Of a stretch of DNA of 6,039 bases, positions 1 through 5,257 are shown in pieces. Each line of letters opens with the position of its first letter. The stretch's first letter is position 1. A program made the position numbers and the translations under genes. The DNA is from Candidatus Heimdallarchaeota archaeon (lineage in GTDB: Archaea > Asgardarchaeota > Heimdallarchaeia > JABLTI01): contig JAUVZH010000182.1 in assembly GCA_030602675.1 (NCBI GenBank), positions 1-6,039 on the forward strand, written 5' to 3'. The notes beneath the pieces were generated by a model. It saw only the letters and a program-made list of their open reading frames with translations. It was not told where the DNA came from and made no database searches.

Positions 1-30
1 GATGAATTATTAAAGAAAATTGATACTTGA
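1..30 (+). CDS. C-terminal end of an upstream gene (partial)
   Basis: Frame 1 is open from the first base and reads DELLKKIDT followed by TGA at 28-30. The charged, lysine-rich end is typical of a real C-terminus, and the stop lies only 9 bases before the ATG of the cupin locus, with a GAGGG Shine-Dalgarno-like stretch overlapping it. That spacing would fit an operon with the cupin. Nine codons are too few to name a product, and chance openness cannot be excluded. Confidence 0.35.
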   Translation, partial: DELLKKIDT

Positions 31-39
31 GGGTAAAAA

Positions 40-408
40 ATGAAAATAAAGAAAATTCCTGTAGTATTAGAGGAAAAAGAAGAGGATGTAATTAGAAGTA
101 AAGATGGAGTACTGGTTTTTGAACTTGAGAAAAACAATGAATATTCAATGGCTTACGGGGAATTAGCTGTAGGGGAGAAAAACAAAAAACACAAGCTCGA
201 AATGCAGGAATTATATTATATTATACAAGGAAAAGGGAAAATTGATGTAGATCATAATTAAGTAGTAATTGAAAAGTGGAAGCTAATAATAATACCTGAG
301 AATGTAATTCAACAAATACAATATACTGGGCAAGAAAAGCTGAAATTTCTGATGATTGTAAATCCACCTTTTGACCCAGAAAAAGAAGAAATTTATGAGG
401 ATAAATAG
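40..408 (+). pseudogene. Cupin-2 family protein, interrupted by an in-frame TAA
   Basis: The first open part encodes 73 residues and stops at TAA (259-261). The same frame then stays open for 48 more codons to TAG at 406-408. Together they read as one small cupin of about 121 codons. The first half carries the cupin motif 1 region (HKLEMQELYYIIQGKGKI, residues 51-68). The second half carries the motif 2 region (LIIIPENVIQQIQYTG, from about base 283) and the typical tail NPPFDPEKEEI. Metal ligands are eroded: of the usual H-x-H-x3-E, H51 and E57 remain but the second His is Leu53, the Gly-Asp turn before the IIIP strand is replaced by KWK, and the motif 2 His is Gln. A GAGGG Shine-Dalgarno-like stretch (29-33) precedes the ATG. 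Family members bind small ligands or metals; no substrate can be inferred. It is probably a pseudogene caused by one nonsense change (CAA or GAA to TAA). A sequencing error or readthrough are alternatives. Confidence 0.75.
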
Positions 409-435
409 AGACTTGAACACAGAAGAGAGATTAAG

Positions 436-443
436 TTTTTTTT
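436..443 (+). terminator. T-tract terminator after the cupin locus
   Basis: Eight consecutive T residues lie 28 bases after the TAG that ends the cupin frame and before the promoter of the surface-protein gene. Archaeal RNA polymerase terminates at T-runs without needing a strong hairpin, and none is obvious here. Confidence 0.4.
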
Positions 444-486
444 ATTGTTGAAAAACGGAAACTAAATGAAGCACCAACACTATTGT

Positions 487-495
487 ATTATATAC
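487..495 (+). promoter_or_regulatory. TATA-box-like element for the surface-protein gene
   Basis: ATTATATAC is centred about 27 bases before the ATG at 518, the distance expected if transcription starts at or just before the start codon. A GGGTG stretch at 509-513, complementary to the CACCU of archaeal 16S 3' ends, also sits 4 bases from the ATG, so a longer leader with Shine-Dalgarno initiation is possible. Confidence 0.45.
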
Positions 496-517
496 TTTTA
501 ATGGGTGTGGGTGTAAA

Positions 518-2155
518 ATGAAGAAACTAAGAAATAGTTTTTTACTAATAATCTTATTAATATTAACAGTTAGTTTTGTAAAACCAATGAATGTAAAATC
601 ACTAAGTGAACAAAATAATAGTGAGTTCTTTTTACCGCAAGCAATGGGTATATTCTCCAAGTGGAACTATACTACAGGAGCAGATGTTTGGTCATCAGGT
701 GCAGCAGCAGATTTAGATAAAGATGGAACACTTGAGATAGCAATAGCTTCAACTGATTTTAGATATCTTACGTTGAGTCACACAGGTACAGTAGAATGGT
801 TTTACTATACAGGAATGTGGATCTATTCATCGCCAGCAATTGGTGATATAGATAATGATGGAAATCTAGAAGTAATGATCGGGAATTATGATGGAGAATT
901 CTACTGTTTTGATCACACAGGAGCAGTAGAATGGAATTATACAACATTTGATAGGATTTGGTCATCACCTGCAATTGCTGACATAGATGATGACGGAACT
1001 TTTGAAGTACTAGTCGGTTCAGCAGATAACAATCTTTGGTGTTTTAGTCATACTGGAGCTTTGGAATGGAACTTTACGACAGGAGCAGCAGTAGATAGTT
1101 CGCCTGCTGTTGCTGATCTTGATGGTGATGGGACATTGGAGATATTAGTAGGGTCTGGAGATTCCAACCTATACTGCATAAGTCATACTGGAACAAAGGA
1201 ATGGGATGTTTCTTTAGGAGATATATCATCATCTCCTGTAGTAGCGGATATTGACAATGATGGGACATATGAGATAATAGTAGGAACATGGGGAAGCAGA
1301 TTATATTGTATAGATCACTTAGGAGTTGAAGAATGGTTCTATCCAGTAGGTGATCCAATTTCATACTCCTCACCAGCAGTAGCTGATTTAGACAATGACA
1401 ACACATTAGAAATACTGGTTGGATCAGAAGATTACCATCTTTACTGTATAAATCACACCGGAGGACAAGAATGGAACTACACAACAGGGGAGCGAATATA
1501 TTCATCACCAACAATAGCTGACCTAGATGGAGATGGAACACTTGAAGTGTTAATAGGATCATATGATTATAAATTGCATTGTGTAAGCCATACAGGAGCA
1601 TTTGAATGGAGCTATACAACAGGATACTTTGTAGAAAACTCAGCTTGTATAGCAGATCAAGATGGAGACGGAATATTTGAAATAGTCATAGGATCATGGG
1701 ACAACAGAATCTACTGCCTTGGATTAACGGGAGTAACAGCATCAGGAGCAGCACCTTGGAGGAGTTATAGAGGATCAATGTTCCACACAGGACAAATGGA
1801 TAGCGATAGTGATTACATGGACGATTTGACGGAAGATTTCTACGGAACTAATCCTGAAAATGATGATTCAGATTCAGATGGTTTAAAGGATTGGGATGAA
1901 ATTTATTATTACCAAACAGATCCAAATGATAGTGATACAGATGGAGACGGCTATTCAGATGGAGAAGAAATAACTGAAGGAACTGATCCAAACGATCCAA
2001 ATGATTATCCAGAAGTTTCGCCTCTAAATCCACAACTAACAAATACAACAACAAAAGAAGAACCACTAATAGGTGGAATAGTAAGTGTAGCAATAGCAGT
2101 TTCAGTAACAATAACAATAATGGCAATCGTAAGAAAAAGAAAGAGAAGAATGTAA
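518..2155 (+). CDS. Membrane-anchored surface protein with eight FG-GAP/VCBS-type propeller repeats and calcium-loop repeats
   Basis: This 545-residue protein is probably exported and displayed on the cell surface. Residues 1-22 form a signal peptide (MKKLRNS, then FLLIILLILTVSF). Residues 49-414 hold eight tandem units of about 45 residues. Each starts at a Trp (W49, 94, 139, 184, 229, 273, 319, 364, with a final W414) and contains YSSPAIADxDxDGTLEVLVGS-type strands followed by LYCxxHTGxxEW. The DxDxDG segments resemble the Ca-binding loops of FG-GAP/integrin-alpha propellers, so an eight-bladed calcium-stabilised propeller is the likely fold. Unit 6 has DNDNT in place of DxDG. Residues 426-498 carry acidic repeats (DSDSDGLKDWDE, DSDTDGDGYSDGEE) like thrombospondin type 3. 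Residues 517-538 are a transmembrane helix, followed by the stop-transfer tail RKRKRRM. Several NxS/T sequons (NYTT, NFTT, NHTG) could be N-glycosylated. The role is probably adhesion or ligand binding; no ligand can be named. The gene is monocistronic between two terminators. The start is supported by the signal peptide. Confidence 0.93.
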   Translation: MKKLRNSFLLIILLILTVSFVKPMNVKSLSEQNNSEFFLPQAMGIFSKWNYTTGADVWSSGAAADLDKDGTLEIAIASTDFRYLTLSHTGTVEWFYYTGMWIYSSPAIGDIDNDGNLEVMIGNYDGEFYCFDHTGAVEWNYTTFDRIWSSPAIADIDDDGTFEVLVGSADNNLWCFSHTGALEWNFTTGAAVDSSPAVADLDGDGTLEILVGSGDSNLYCISHTGTKEWDVSLGDISSSPVVADIDNDGTYEIIVGTWGSRLYCIDHLGVEEWFYPVGDPISYSSPAVADLDNDNTLEILVGSEDYHLYCINHTGGQEWNYTTGERIYSSPTIADLDGDGTLEVLIGSYDYKLHCVSHTGAFEWSYTTGYFVENSACIADQDGDGIFEIVIGSWDNRIYCLGLTGVTASGAAPWRSYRGSMFHTGQMDSDSDYMDDLTEDFYGTNPENDDSDSDGLKDWDEIYYYQTDPNDSDTDGDGYSDGEEITEGTDPNDPNDYPEVSPLNPQLTNTTTKEEPLIGGIVSVAIAVSVTITIMAIVRKRKRRM

Positions 2156-2161
2156 TACAGA

Positions 2162-2206
2162 AGAGAAAGAGGAATGAATTGATTCCTTTTCTCTAAAACT
2201 TTTTTT
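2162..2206 (+). terminator. Hairpin plus T-tract terminator of the surface-protein gene
   Basis: Beginning 7 bases after the TAA, an arm at 2162-2175 (AGAGAAAGAGGAAT) pairs with 2182-2194 (ATTCCTTTTCTCT) with one bulged G at 2169 and a 6-base loop. Seven T residues follow at 2200-2206. This is the layout of an intrinsic terminator on the + strand. Confidence 0.65.
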
Positions 2207-2396
2207 CAAAGATTAGAAAAAATGGTTTAAATTAACAAGAGAAATGAATATACAAGAAGAAAAGAAAAAAAAGATAAAAATTATAGAAAAAAAACGTGGA
2301 GAAAAATTGATAAGAGAAAAGAGAAAATTCCGCGAAAAAACGGAAAAGGCAAGTTATTTCCAAAAGTTTTTTAAGGTAAAGAACTAAACAAAAGTT
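2207..2396. other. Purine-rich intergenic stretch, no convincing gene
   Basis: The + strand is almost entirely A and G between about 2235 and 2350. One short frame (2244-2387, 47 codons, starting MNIQEEKKKK) is open, but its lysine/glutamate content simply mirrors the purine bias, and no clear ribosome binding site or recognisable domain is present. I see no minus-strand gene here. Confidence 0.5.
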
Positions 2397-2450
2397 AGAG
2401 GTTTAGGTTACTAATTCTTTAATACCCTAAGCCTCACCCCATAAACCTCT
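2397..2450 (-). repeat. Inverted repeat that can fold into a stacked hairpin, possible small RNA
   Basis: A perfect 9-base inverted repeat, AGAGGTTTA (2397-2405) and TAAACCTCT (2442-2450), encloses a second stem: 2406-2413 (GGTTACTA) pairs with 2420-2427 (TAATACCC) with one mismatch. The inner stem lies directly against one outer arm, and a C-rich strip (2428-2441) is left unpaired. Read on the minus strand, the A/C mismatch of the inner stem becomes a G-U pair, and a T-rich stretch (AACTTTTGTTT) follows, so a minus-strand RNA is the better candidate. With one copy there is no covariation to test it. Confidence 0.3.
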
Positions 2451-2462
2451 CTCCCCTATTTA

Positions 2463-2508
2463 AACTCCCTTTTCCCGCGACGGGGGCTGGTTTGCCCTCG
2501 TCCGGTTT
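2463..2508 (+). repeat. GC-rich hairpin element, copy 1
   Basis: This 46-base element starts AACTCCCTTTTCCC and ends CGTCCGGTTT. Arms 2479-2487 (GACGGGGGC) and 2494-2502 (GCCCTCGTC) form nine pairs, one of them G-U, around the loop TGGTTT. Outside the stem, AAAC (2462-2465) can also pair with GTTT (2505-2508). It is far richer in G+C than its surroundings. It lies 308 bases after the surface-protein stop and about 90 bases before the first ATG of the SDR. It matches copy 2 at 43 of 46 positions and copy 3 at 38 of 46. I do not recognise its family. The G-U pair favours function as a + strand RNA. Confidence 0.8.
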
Positions 2509-2556
2509 TCAACCTTCAAGATGATACTCCGATTTTCGTTCTATCTTTCTGGAATA

Positions 2557-2566
2557 ATTATATATT
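2557..2566 (+). promoter_or_regulatory. TATA-box-like element upstream of the SDR gene
   Basis: ATTATATATT is the best TATA-like match between copy 1 of the hairpin element and the SDR. If used, transcription would start near 2588, inside the sequence that encodes the SDR glycine motif. The transcript would then support only the ATG at 2600. It may be a chance match in AT-rich DNA. Confidence 0.3.
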
Positions 2567-2599
2567 GTTTCAATTTTAGTTACTGGTAATAGTAGTGGC

Positions 2600-3445
2600 A
2601 TGGGAAGAGCTATTCTAGAATTGTTGATAGAAAATGAATGTCATGTTTATGCAGGTGCTCGTAAAAAGGAAGATATAGAAGAATTAACTGGTTTATCAAA
2701 CGTTACGCCTCTAAAACTTGATGTAACAAAACCAAAAGATATTGAAGATGCTGTAAGAAAAATTCAAAGTGATAAAAAAAAATTGCATGGTTTAGTCAAT
2801 AATGCTGGTATTGCTTCTTTTGGTCCTATTTTTACCCATGATGAAAAAACTCTTCATGATGTTTTCAATGTTAATGTTTTTGGTCTTTATCGTTTGACCA
2901 CTGCTATGTTACCTTTCCTTATCGAATCTAAAGGTCGGATTATTAATATCAGCTCTATTGCTGGTCTTGCAGTGTTTGGAAATTTGGGCTTATATTGTAT
3001 GAGCAAATATGCTGTTGAAGCATTTTCAGATGCATTAAGAATCAATTTAAAAGATTTTGGAGTTACAGTAAGTGTTATTGAACCTGGCACTTTCAAAGCT
3101 AAAATAAGAGATACTGCTTTTTCAAAATTCAAAGAGAATGAACAAATCTCTATGAAGCAATTTTATTCTGATGAGCGTATAAAAGAAATATCTGAATCCT
3201 TAGAGAATTGGATCACTGATGCCAATCAAAATACTCCTGAACCTCACACAGTAGCTGAAGCAGTCTTTGATGCATTAATTTCAGATAATCCTAAAGCCCG
3301 ATACCTTGTTGGTAATGCAAATGAGGTTGATGCAGTAATCAGTAATATAATGAAAATATTAGTGCAAGTGAATAAAGATCACGAGCACAGTTTAAATAGA
3401 ACTAAACTAATCGAAATTCTCGATGAAACTTTGAAAAATACATAA
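2600..3445 (+). CDS. Classical short-chain dehydrogenase/reductase (17-beta-HSD/retinol-dehydrogenase-like), 5' end uncertain
   Basis: From the ATG at 2600 the protein has 281 residues and ends at TAA. Visible SDR motifs are NNAG at residues 67-70, the active-site Asn in NVNVFG (about N92), catalytic Ser in ISSIAG (S119), YCMSK (Y132, K136), and the PG of VSVIEPGTF (162-163). Basic residues after the second strand (AGARKKED, 18-25) suggest NADP(H) rather than NAD. The core resembles the 17-beta-hydroxysteroid/retinol dehydrogenase branch, so oxidation or reduction of a hydrophobic alcohol/ketone is plausible; the substrate is unknown. The start is odd: the cofactor motif TGNSSGMG begins at 2582, before this ATG, and the frame is open back to TAA at 2555-2557 with no ATG, GTG or TTG. 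An ATT at 2564 would give I/M-VSILVTG, close to a normal SDR N-terminus. The gene therefore either uses a non-standard start, has lost its start codon, or is 5'-truncated. The motif-bearing body looks intact. Confidence 0.85.
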   Translation: MGRAILELLIENECHVYAGARKKEDIEELTGLSNVTPLKLDVTKPKDIEDAVRKIQSDKKKLHGLVNNAGIASFGPIFTHDEKTLHDVFNVNVFGLYRLTTAMLPFLIESKGRIINISSIAGLAVFGNLGLYCMSKYAVEAFSDALRINLKDFGVTVSVIEPGTFKAKIRDTAFSKFKENEQISMKQFYSDERIKEISESLENWITDANQNTPEPHTVAEAVFDALISDNPKARYLVGNANEVDAVISNIMKILVQVNKDHEHSLNRTKLIEILDETLKNT

Positions 3446-3489
3446 TTAATTCGAAGTTGTAATCTTTTGCTAAATTTCTTTTGATGAAA

Positions 3490-3535
3490 AACTCCCTTTT
3501 CCCACGACGGGGGATGGTTTGCCTTCGTCCGGTTT
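3490..3535 (+). repeat. GC-rich hairpin element, copy 2
   Basis: It lies 44 bases after the SDR stop codon, in the same orientation as copy 1. It differs from copy 1 at three of 46 positions (copy coordinates 15, 25 and 35). The stem is kept for eight pairs. The change at position 35 turns a G-C pair into G-U. The change at 25 gives an A opposite G, opening only the loop-closing pair. The loop TGGTTT is identical. Confidence 0.8.
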
Positions 3536-3599
3536 AGTTCTGTGTGTTGATTTTGAGTTTTATTTAATGAAATATTTTGTTATTTTCTTCATTTTTGAT

Positions 3600-3645
3600 C
3601 TTTTTTGAAAAAAGTATAAATTGAATCTTACTTGATTTATATTAT
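3600..3645 (+). promoter_or_regulatory. Promoter region of the methyltransferase gene
   Basis: Two TATA-like elements are present. GTATAAATT (3614-3622) is preceded by an A-rich BRE-like stretch and by a perfect 7-base palindrome around one central G (CTTTTTT/AAAAAAG, 3600-3614). The second, TTTATATTAT, lies at 3636-3645, about 35 bases before the ATG. The first would give a leader of about 30 bases, the second a very short one. The palindrome could be a protein-binding site or a T-run terminator for the SDR transcript. Confidence 0.35.
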
Positions 3646-3675
3646 AATTTTTATTATGAATTGTAGGTTGGCAAA

Positions 3676-4485
3676 ATGAGAAAAATTATCACTTATTATC
3701 TTTCAGCTTCAATGCGAATAAAAAAAACTTTATGGCGAATGATGCATCGATTTATTATCAATAAATACGAAGGATCTGAATTAGTTTTCTTGAATTACGG
3801 ATATGACTATTTAGATTCCAATAACGAATCTTTAAAATTAAAGGATATTGACGAAAAGGAAAGATTTTGTCTACAGTTATATCACTCAACAGTAGCTGAT
3901 ATTGAACTTAAAAACAAAGATGTTCTCGAAGTTGGATGTGGTCGAGGTGGAGGTGCTTCGTATATTACTCGTTATCTCAAACCAAAATCCTATATTGGTT
4001 TAGATATGTCTAAGGAAGTTGTTAAATTTAATAATAAATATCACAAAATACCTGATCTTTCTTTTGTGGTTGGTAATGCTCAAAAACTTCCTTATGAAGA
4101 TCAATCATTTGATGCGATAGTAAATGTTGAATCATCAAGAAGTTACAACGATATGGATGCATTCATATCAGAAGTTCATCGAGTTCTTCGACCTAAAGGG
4201 CATCTATTATTTGCTGACATACGAACAGAAGAAGAAAATGAGCTGTTAAGAGAGCGATTTAAGATGGCTGGATTAAAGGTAATAAAAGAAGTTAACATCT
4301 TACAGAACGTTGTCAAAGCACTTGACTTGGATTCTGAAAGACGATGTCAACTCATAAAAAAGAAAACACCTAAAATGTTTCATGGGTTAGCAGAGGAATT
4401 CTCGAGCACTAAAGGATCACAACGATATGAAGAGTTTGCTGATGGCTCTATGATTTACATGCAATATGTGCTTCAAAAAGAATAA
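3676..4485 (+). CDS. Class I SAM-dependent methyltransferase, phthiotriol/phenolphthiotriol-dimycocerosate methyltransferase-like
   Basis: The 269-residue protein has a Rossmann-type SAM site: motif I VLEVGCGRGGGAS (83-95), the acidic end of the second strand GLD (D110), GNAQKLP (133-139), motif IV FDAIVN (145-150) and the post-motif VLRPKG (170-175). The N-terminal part (ELVFLNYGYDY, then LYHSTVADI) and the run from the SAM loop through SYIGLDMS closely resemble the Mycobacterium tuberculosis Rv2952 family, which O-methylates the glycol of phthiocerol-type lipids. Length and the ATG start match that family end to end, so the gene looks complete. No polyketide or wax synthesis genes are visible nearby, so a lipid substrate is only an inference from family. 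The gene stands alone: 230 bases separate it from the SDR, with its own promoter-like region and hairpin element copy 2 upstream. It could methylate another hydrophobic hydroxyl compound. Confidence 0.92.
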   Translation: MRKIITYYLSASMRIKKTLWRMMHRFIINKYEGSELVFLNYGYDYLDSNNESLKLKDIDEKERFCLQLYHSTVADIELKNKDVLEVGCGRGGGASYITRYLKPKSYIGLDMSKEVVKFNNKYHKIPDLSFVVGNAQKLPYEDQSFDAIVNVESSRSYNDMDAFISEVHRVLRPKGHLLFADIRTEEENELLRERFKMAGLKVIKEVNILQNVVKALDLDSERRCQLIKKKTPKMFHGLAEEFSSTKGSQRYEEFADGSMIYMQYVLQKE

Positions 4486-4517
4486 TTGGGCAACGAAATG
4501 ATTGCAGGTAATGTTAT

Positions 4518-4568
4518 TTAAGTTTCTAAATCCTTGACTGCTCTTTTTGTGAAAATAATTTCAAACAT
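4518..4568 (-). pseudogene. RelE/ParE-type toxin, N-terminal remnant
   Basis: On the minus strand an ATG at 4568 opens MFEIIFTKRAVKDLET and then hits TAA. This short stretch closely matches the conserved N-terminus of RelE/ParE-family ribonuclease or gyrase-directed toxins (strand one, then the K/R-rich helix with KDL). Nothing recognisable continues in any frame, so some 70 residues including the catalytic part are missing. The ATG overlaps the stop of an antitoxin-like remnant (TGATG), the usual arrangement in these modules. The call rests on a 16-residue match plus that context. Confidence 0.45.
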
Positions 4569-4677
4569 CAAGGTAAATTCTCTAGTTTTGTTATTTTCCC
4601 TTCATTGTATTCTTTTCTTGCCTTCTATTGATTTCAAAACTACTATTCTTCTTTTCCTTAAAATAGCTCTTGGAAAG
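4568..4677 (-). pseudogene. RelB/Phd-type antitoxin remnant, frameshifted and truncated
   Basis: Reading the minus strand from 4677, one frame gives LSKSYFKEKKNSSFEINR. After a one-base shift near 4622 the next frame gives KARKEYNEGKITKLENLP and a TGA at 4570-4568. The end resembles the toxin-binding tail of RelB/Phd-like antitoxins (R-x-x-EGK-x-x-x-LE-x-L). The stop overlaps the toxin start. There is no start codon. The frame is closed by TAA at 4680-4678, only about 18 bases from hairpin element copy 3, so the 5' part appears to have been lost or replaced there. Family assignment is tentative. Confidence 0.4.
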
Positions 4678-4697
4678 TTATAATAATTCTTGAAGAC

Positions 4698-4743
4698 AAA
4701 TCCCTTTACCCGCGATGGGGGTTGGTTTACCTCCGTCTGGTTT
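4698..4743 (+). repeat. GC-rich hairpin element, copy 3
   Basis: This is the most divergent copy, 38 of 46 positions identical to copy 1. All nine stem pairs are retained: the loop-closing C-G of copy 1 is T-A here, C-G is T-G at copy position 19, G-U becomes G-C at 21/36, and G-C becomes G-U at 22/35. The loop TGGTTT is invariant. It lies 212 bases after the methyltransferase stop and 255 bases before the small membrane-peptide gene, next to the truncated end of the antitoxin remnant. Confidence 0.8.
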
Positions 4744-4998
4744 CAATTTGAGATTAATGGTTTTGAGGTTATCTTTTCTTGGAGTTTCTATCCCATTCTT
4801 CTTTTTTAATTGTACTTGAAGGATTAATTGTGTGATAACTAATTTTAATTTTATATTGAATGAAATCTACTAAAACAATAAAGTTAATGATTAAAAGAAA
4901 TAATTAAATCAATTCTATGTCAAAATTAAGCGTTTATCTTCCAAAGATTTTTTAGTTAATTTAACAATAAGTTAATTACTTTATGGATTGTAATAACA
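4744..4998. other. AT-rich intergenic stretch without a recognised gene
   Basis: I see no supported coding frame on either strand. The minus strand is open across part of it (reading into the complement of hairpin copy 3), but it shows no start codon or known motif. A weak TATA-like TTACTTTAT lies about 18 bases before the ATG at 4999. Confidence 0.4.
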
Positions 4999-5190
4999 AT
5001 GTCAGAAGAAAAACAGGATGTTAACTCTTCTCGTAAGATTTCATTGATGGATTTCTTGAATAAACTAAAAAGATATTGGTTTATTTTTGGTTGGACTTTC
5101 CTAATTATCATCTATAAAATGCCACCAATTCGACTATTAGCAGAAAGTGAAGATGGTTGTGGTTGTTCTTCTCAAGGTGGAGCGTGCTGA
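4999..5190 (+). CDS. Small single-span membrane protein with a Gly/Cys-rich C-terminal tail
   Basis: The 63-residue product has a polar, basic N-terminus (1-25, with KLKR at 22-25), one hydrophobic span (YWFIFGWTFLIII, about 26-38) and a short tail ending GCGCSSQGGAC with Cys at 54, 56 and 63. By the positive-inside rule the N-terminus is cytoplasmic and the cysteine tail outside. I do not recognise a family. The tail could bind a metal, be lipidated or cross-linked, or be the core of a processed peptide, but no maturation enzyme is encoded here. No clear Shine-Dalgarno sequence precedes the ATG. The clear hydropathy layout and clustered cysteines argue against a chance frame, but length keeps confidence moderate. 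Confidence 0.6.
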   Translation: MSEEKQDVNSSRKISLMDFLNKLKRYWFIFGWTFLIIIYKMPPIRLLAESEDGCGCSSQGGAC

Positions 5191-5257
5191 TTAAACCGCA
5201 CTATTAACTGATTAATTGGTAAGTTATATTCAAGATTTTCACACATTGGATAAAGAA

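Noticed and set aside
40..408. Genome-wide reassignment of TAA to a sense codon
   Set aside because: The surface protein, SDR and intact methyltransferase end in TAA at lengths expected for their families, so TAA functions as a stop here.
442..2126. Several long minus-strand frames opposite the surface-protein gene (442-660, 768-974, 1074-1619, 1848-2126)
   Set aside because: They are shadows created by the repetitive composition of the surface-protein gene; their translations are Leu/His/Ser-rich with no motif.
2244..2387. 47-codon + strand frame starting MNIQEEKKKK
   Set aside because: The composition mirrors the purine-rich DNA, with no clear ribosome binding site, domain or promoter, so a chance frame is more likely.
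2463..2508. Hairpin element as an intrinsic terminator or tRNA
   Set aside because: Only three or four T residues follow the stem, it is far from the surface-protein stop, and that gene already has a terminator at 2162-2206. No cloverleaf or TPsiC-arm sequence is present.
2887..3132. Minus-strand 81-codon frame inside the SDR gene
   Set aside because: It lies fully within a well-supported SDR region that includes the catalytic motif and has no recognisable domain.
2463..4743. Hairpin copies as a CRISPR array
   Set aside because: The copies are about 1 kb apart with whole genes between them, are not identical, and no spacer-sized intervals or cas genes are present.
5185..5214. Selenocysteine reading of the TGA that ends the 63-residue membrane peptide (Cys-TGA, then LNRTIN and a second TGA)
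   Set aside because: Asgard archaea can encode selenoproteins, but no SECIS-like GC-rich hairpin is visible just downstream and the extension adds only six unremarkable residues.
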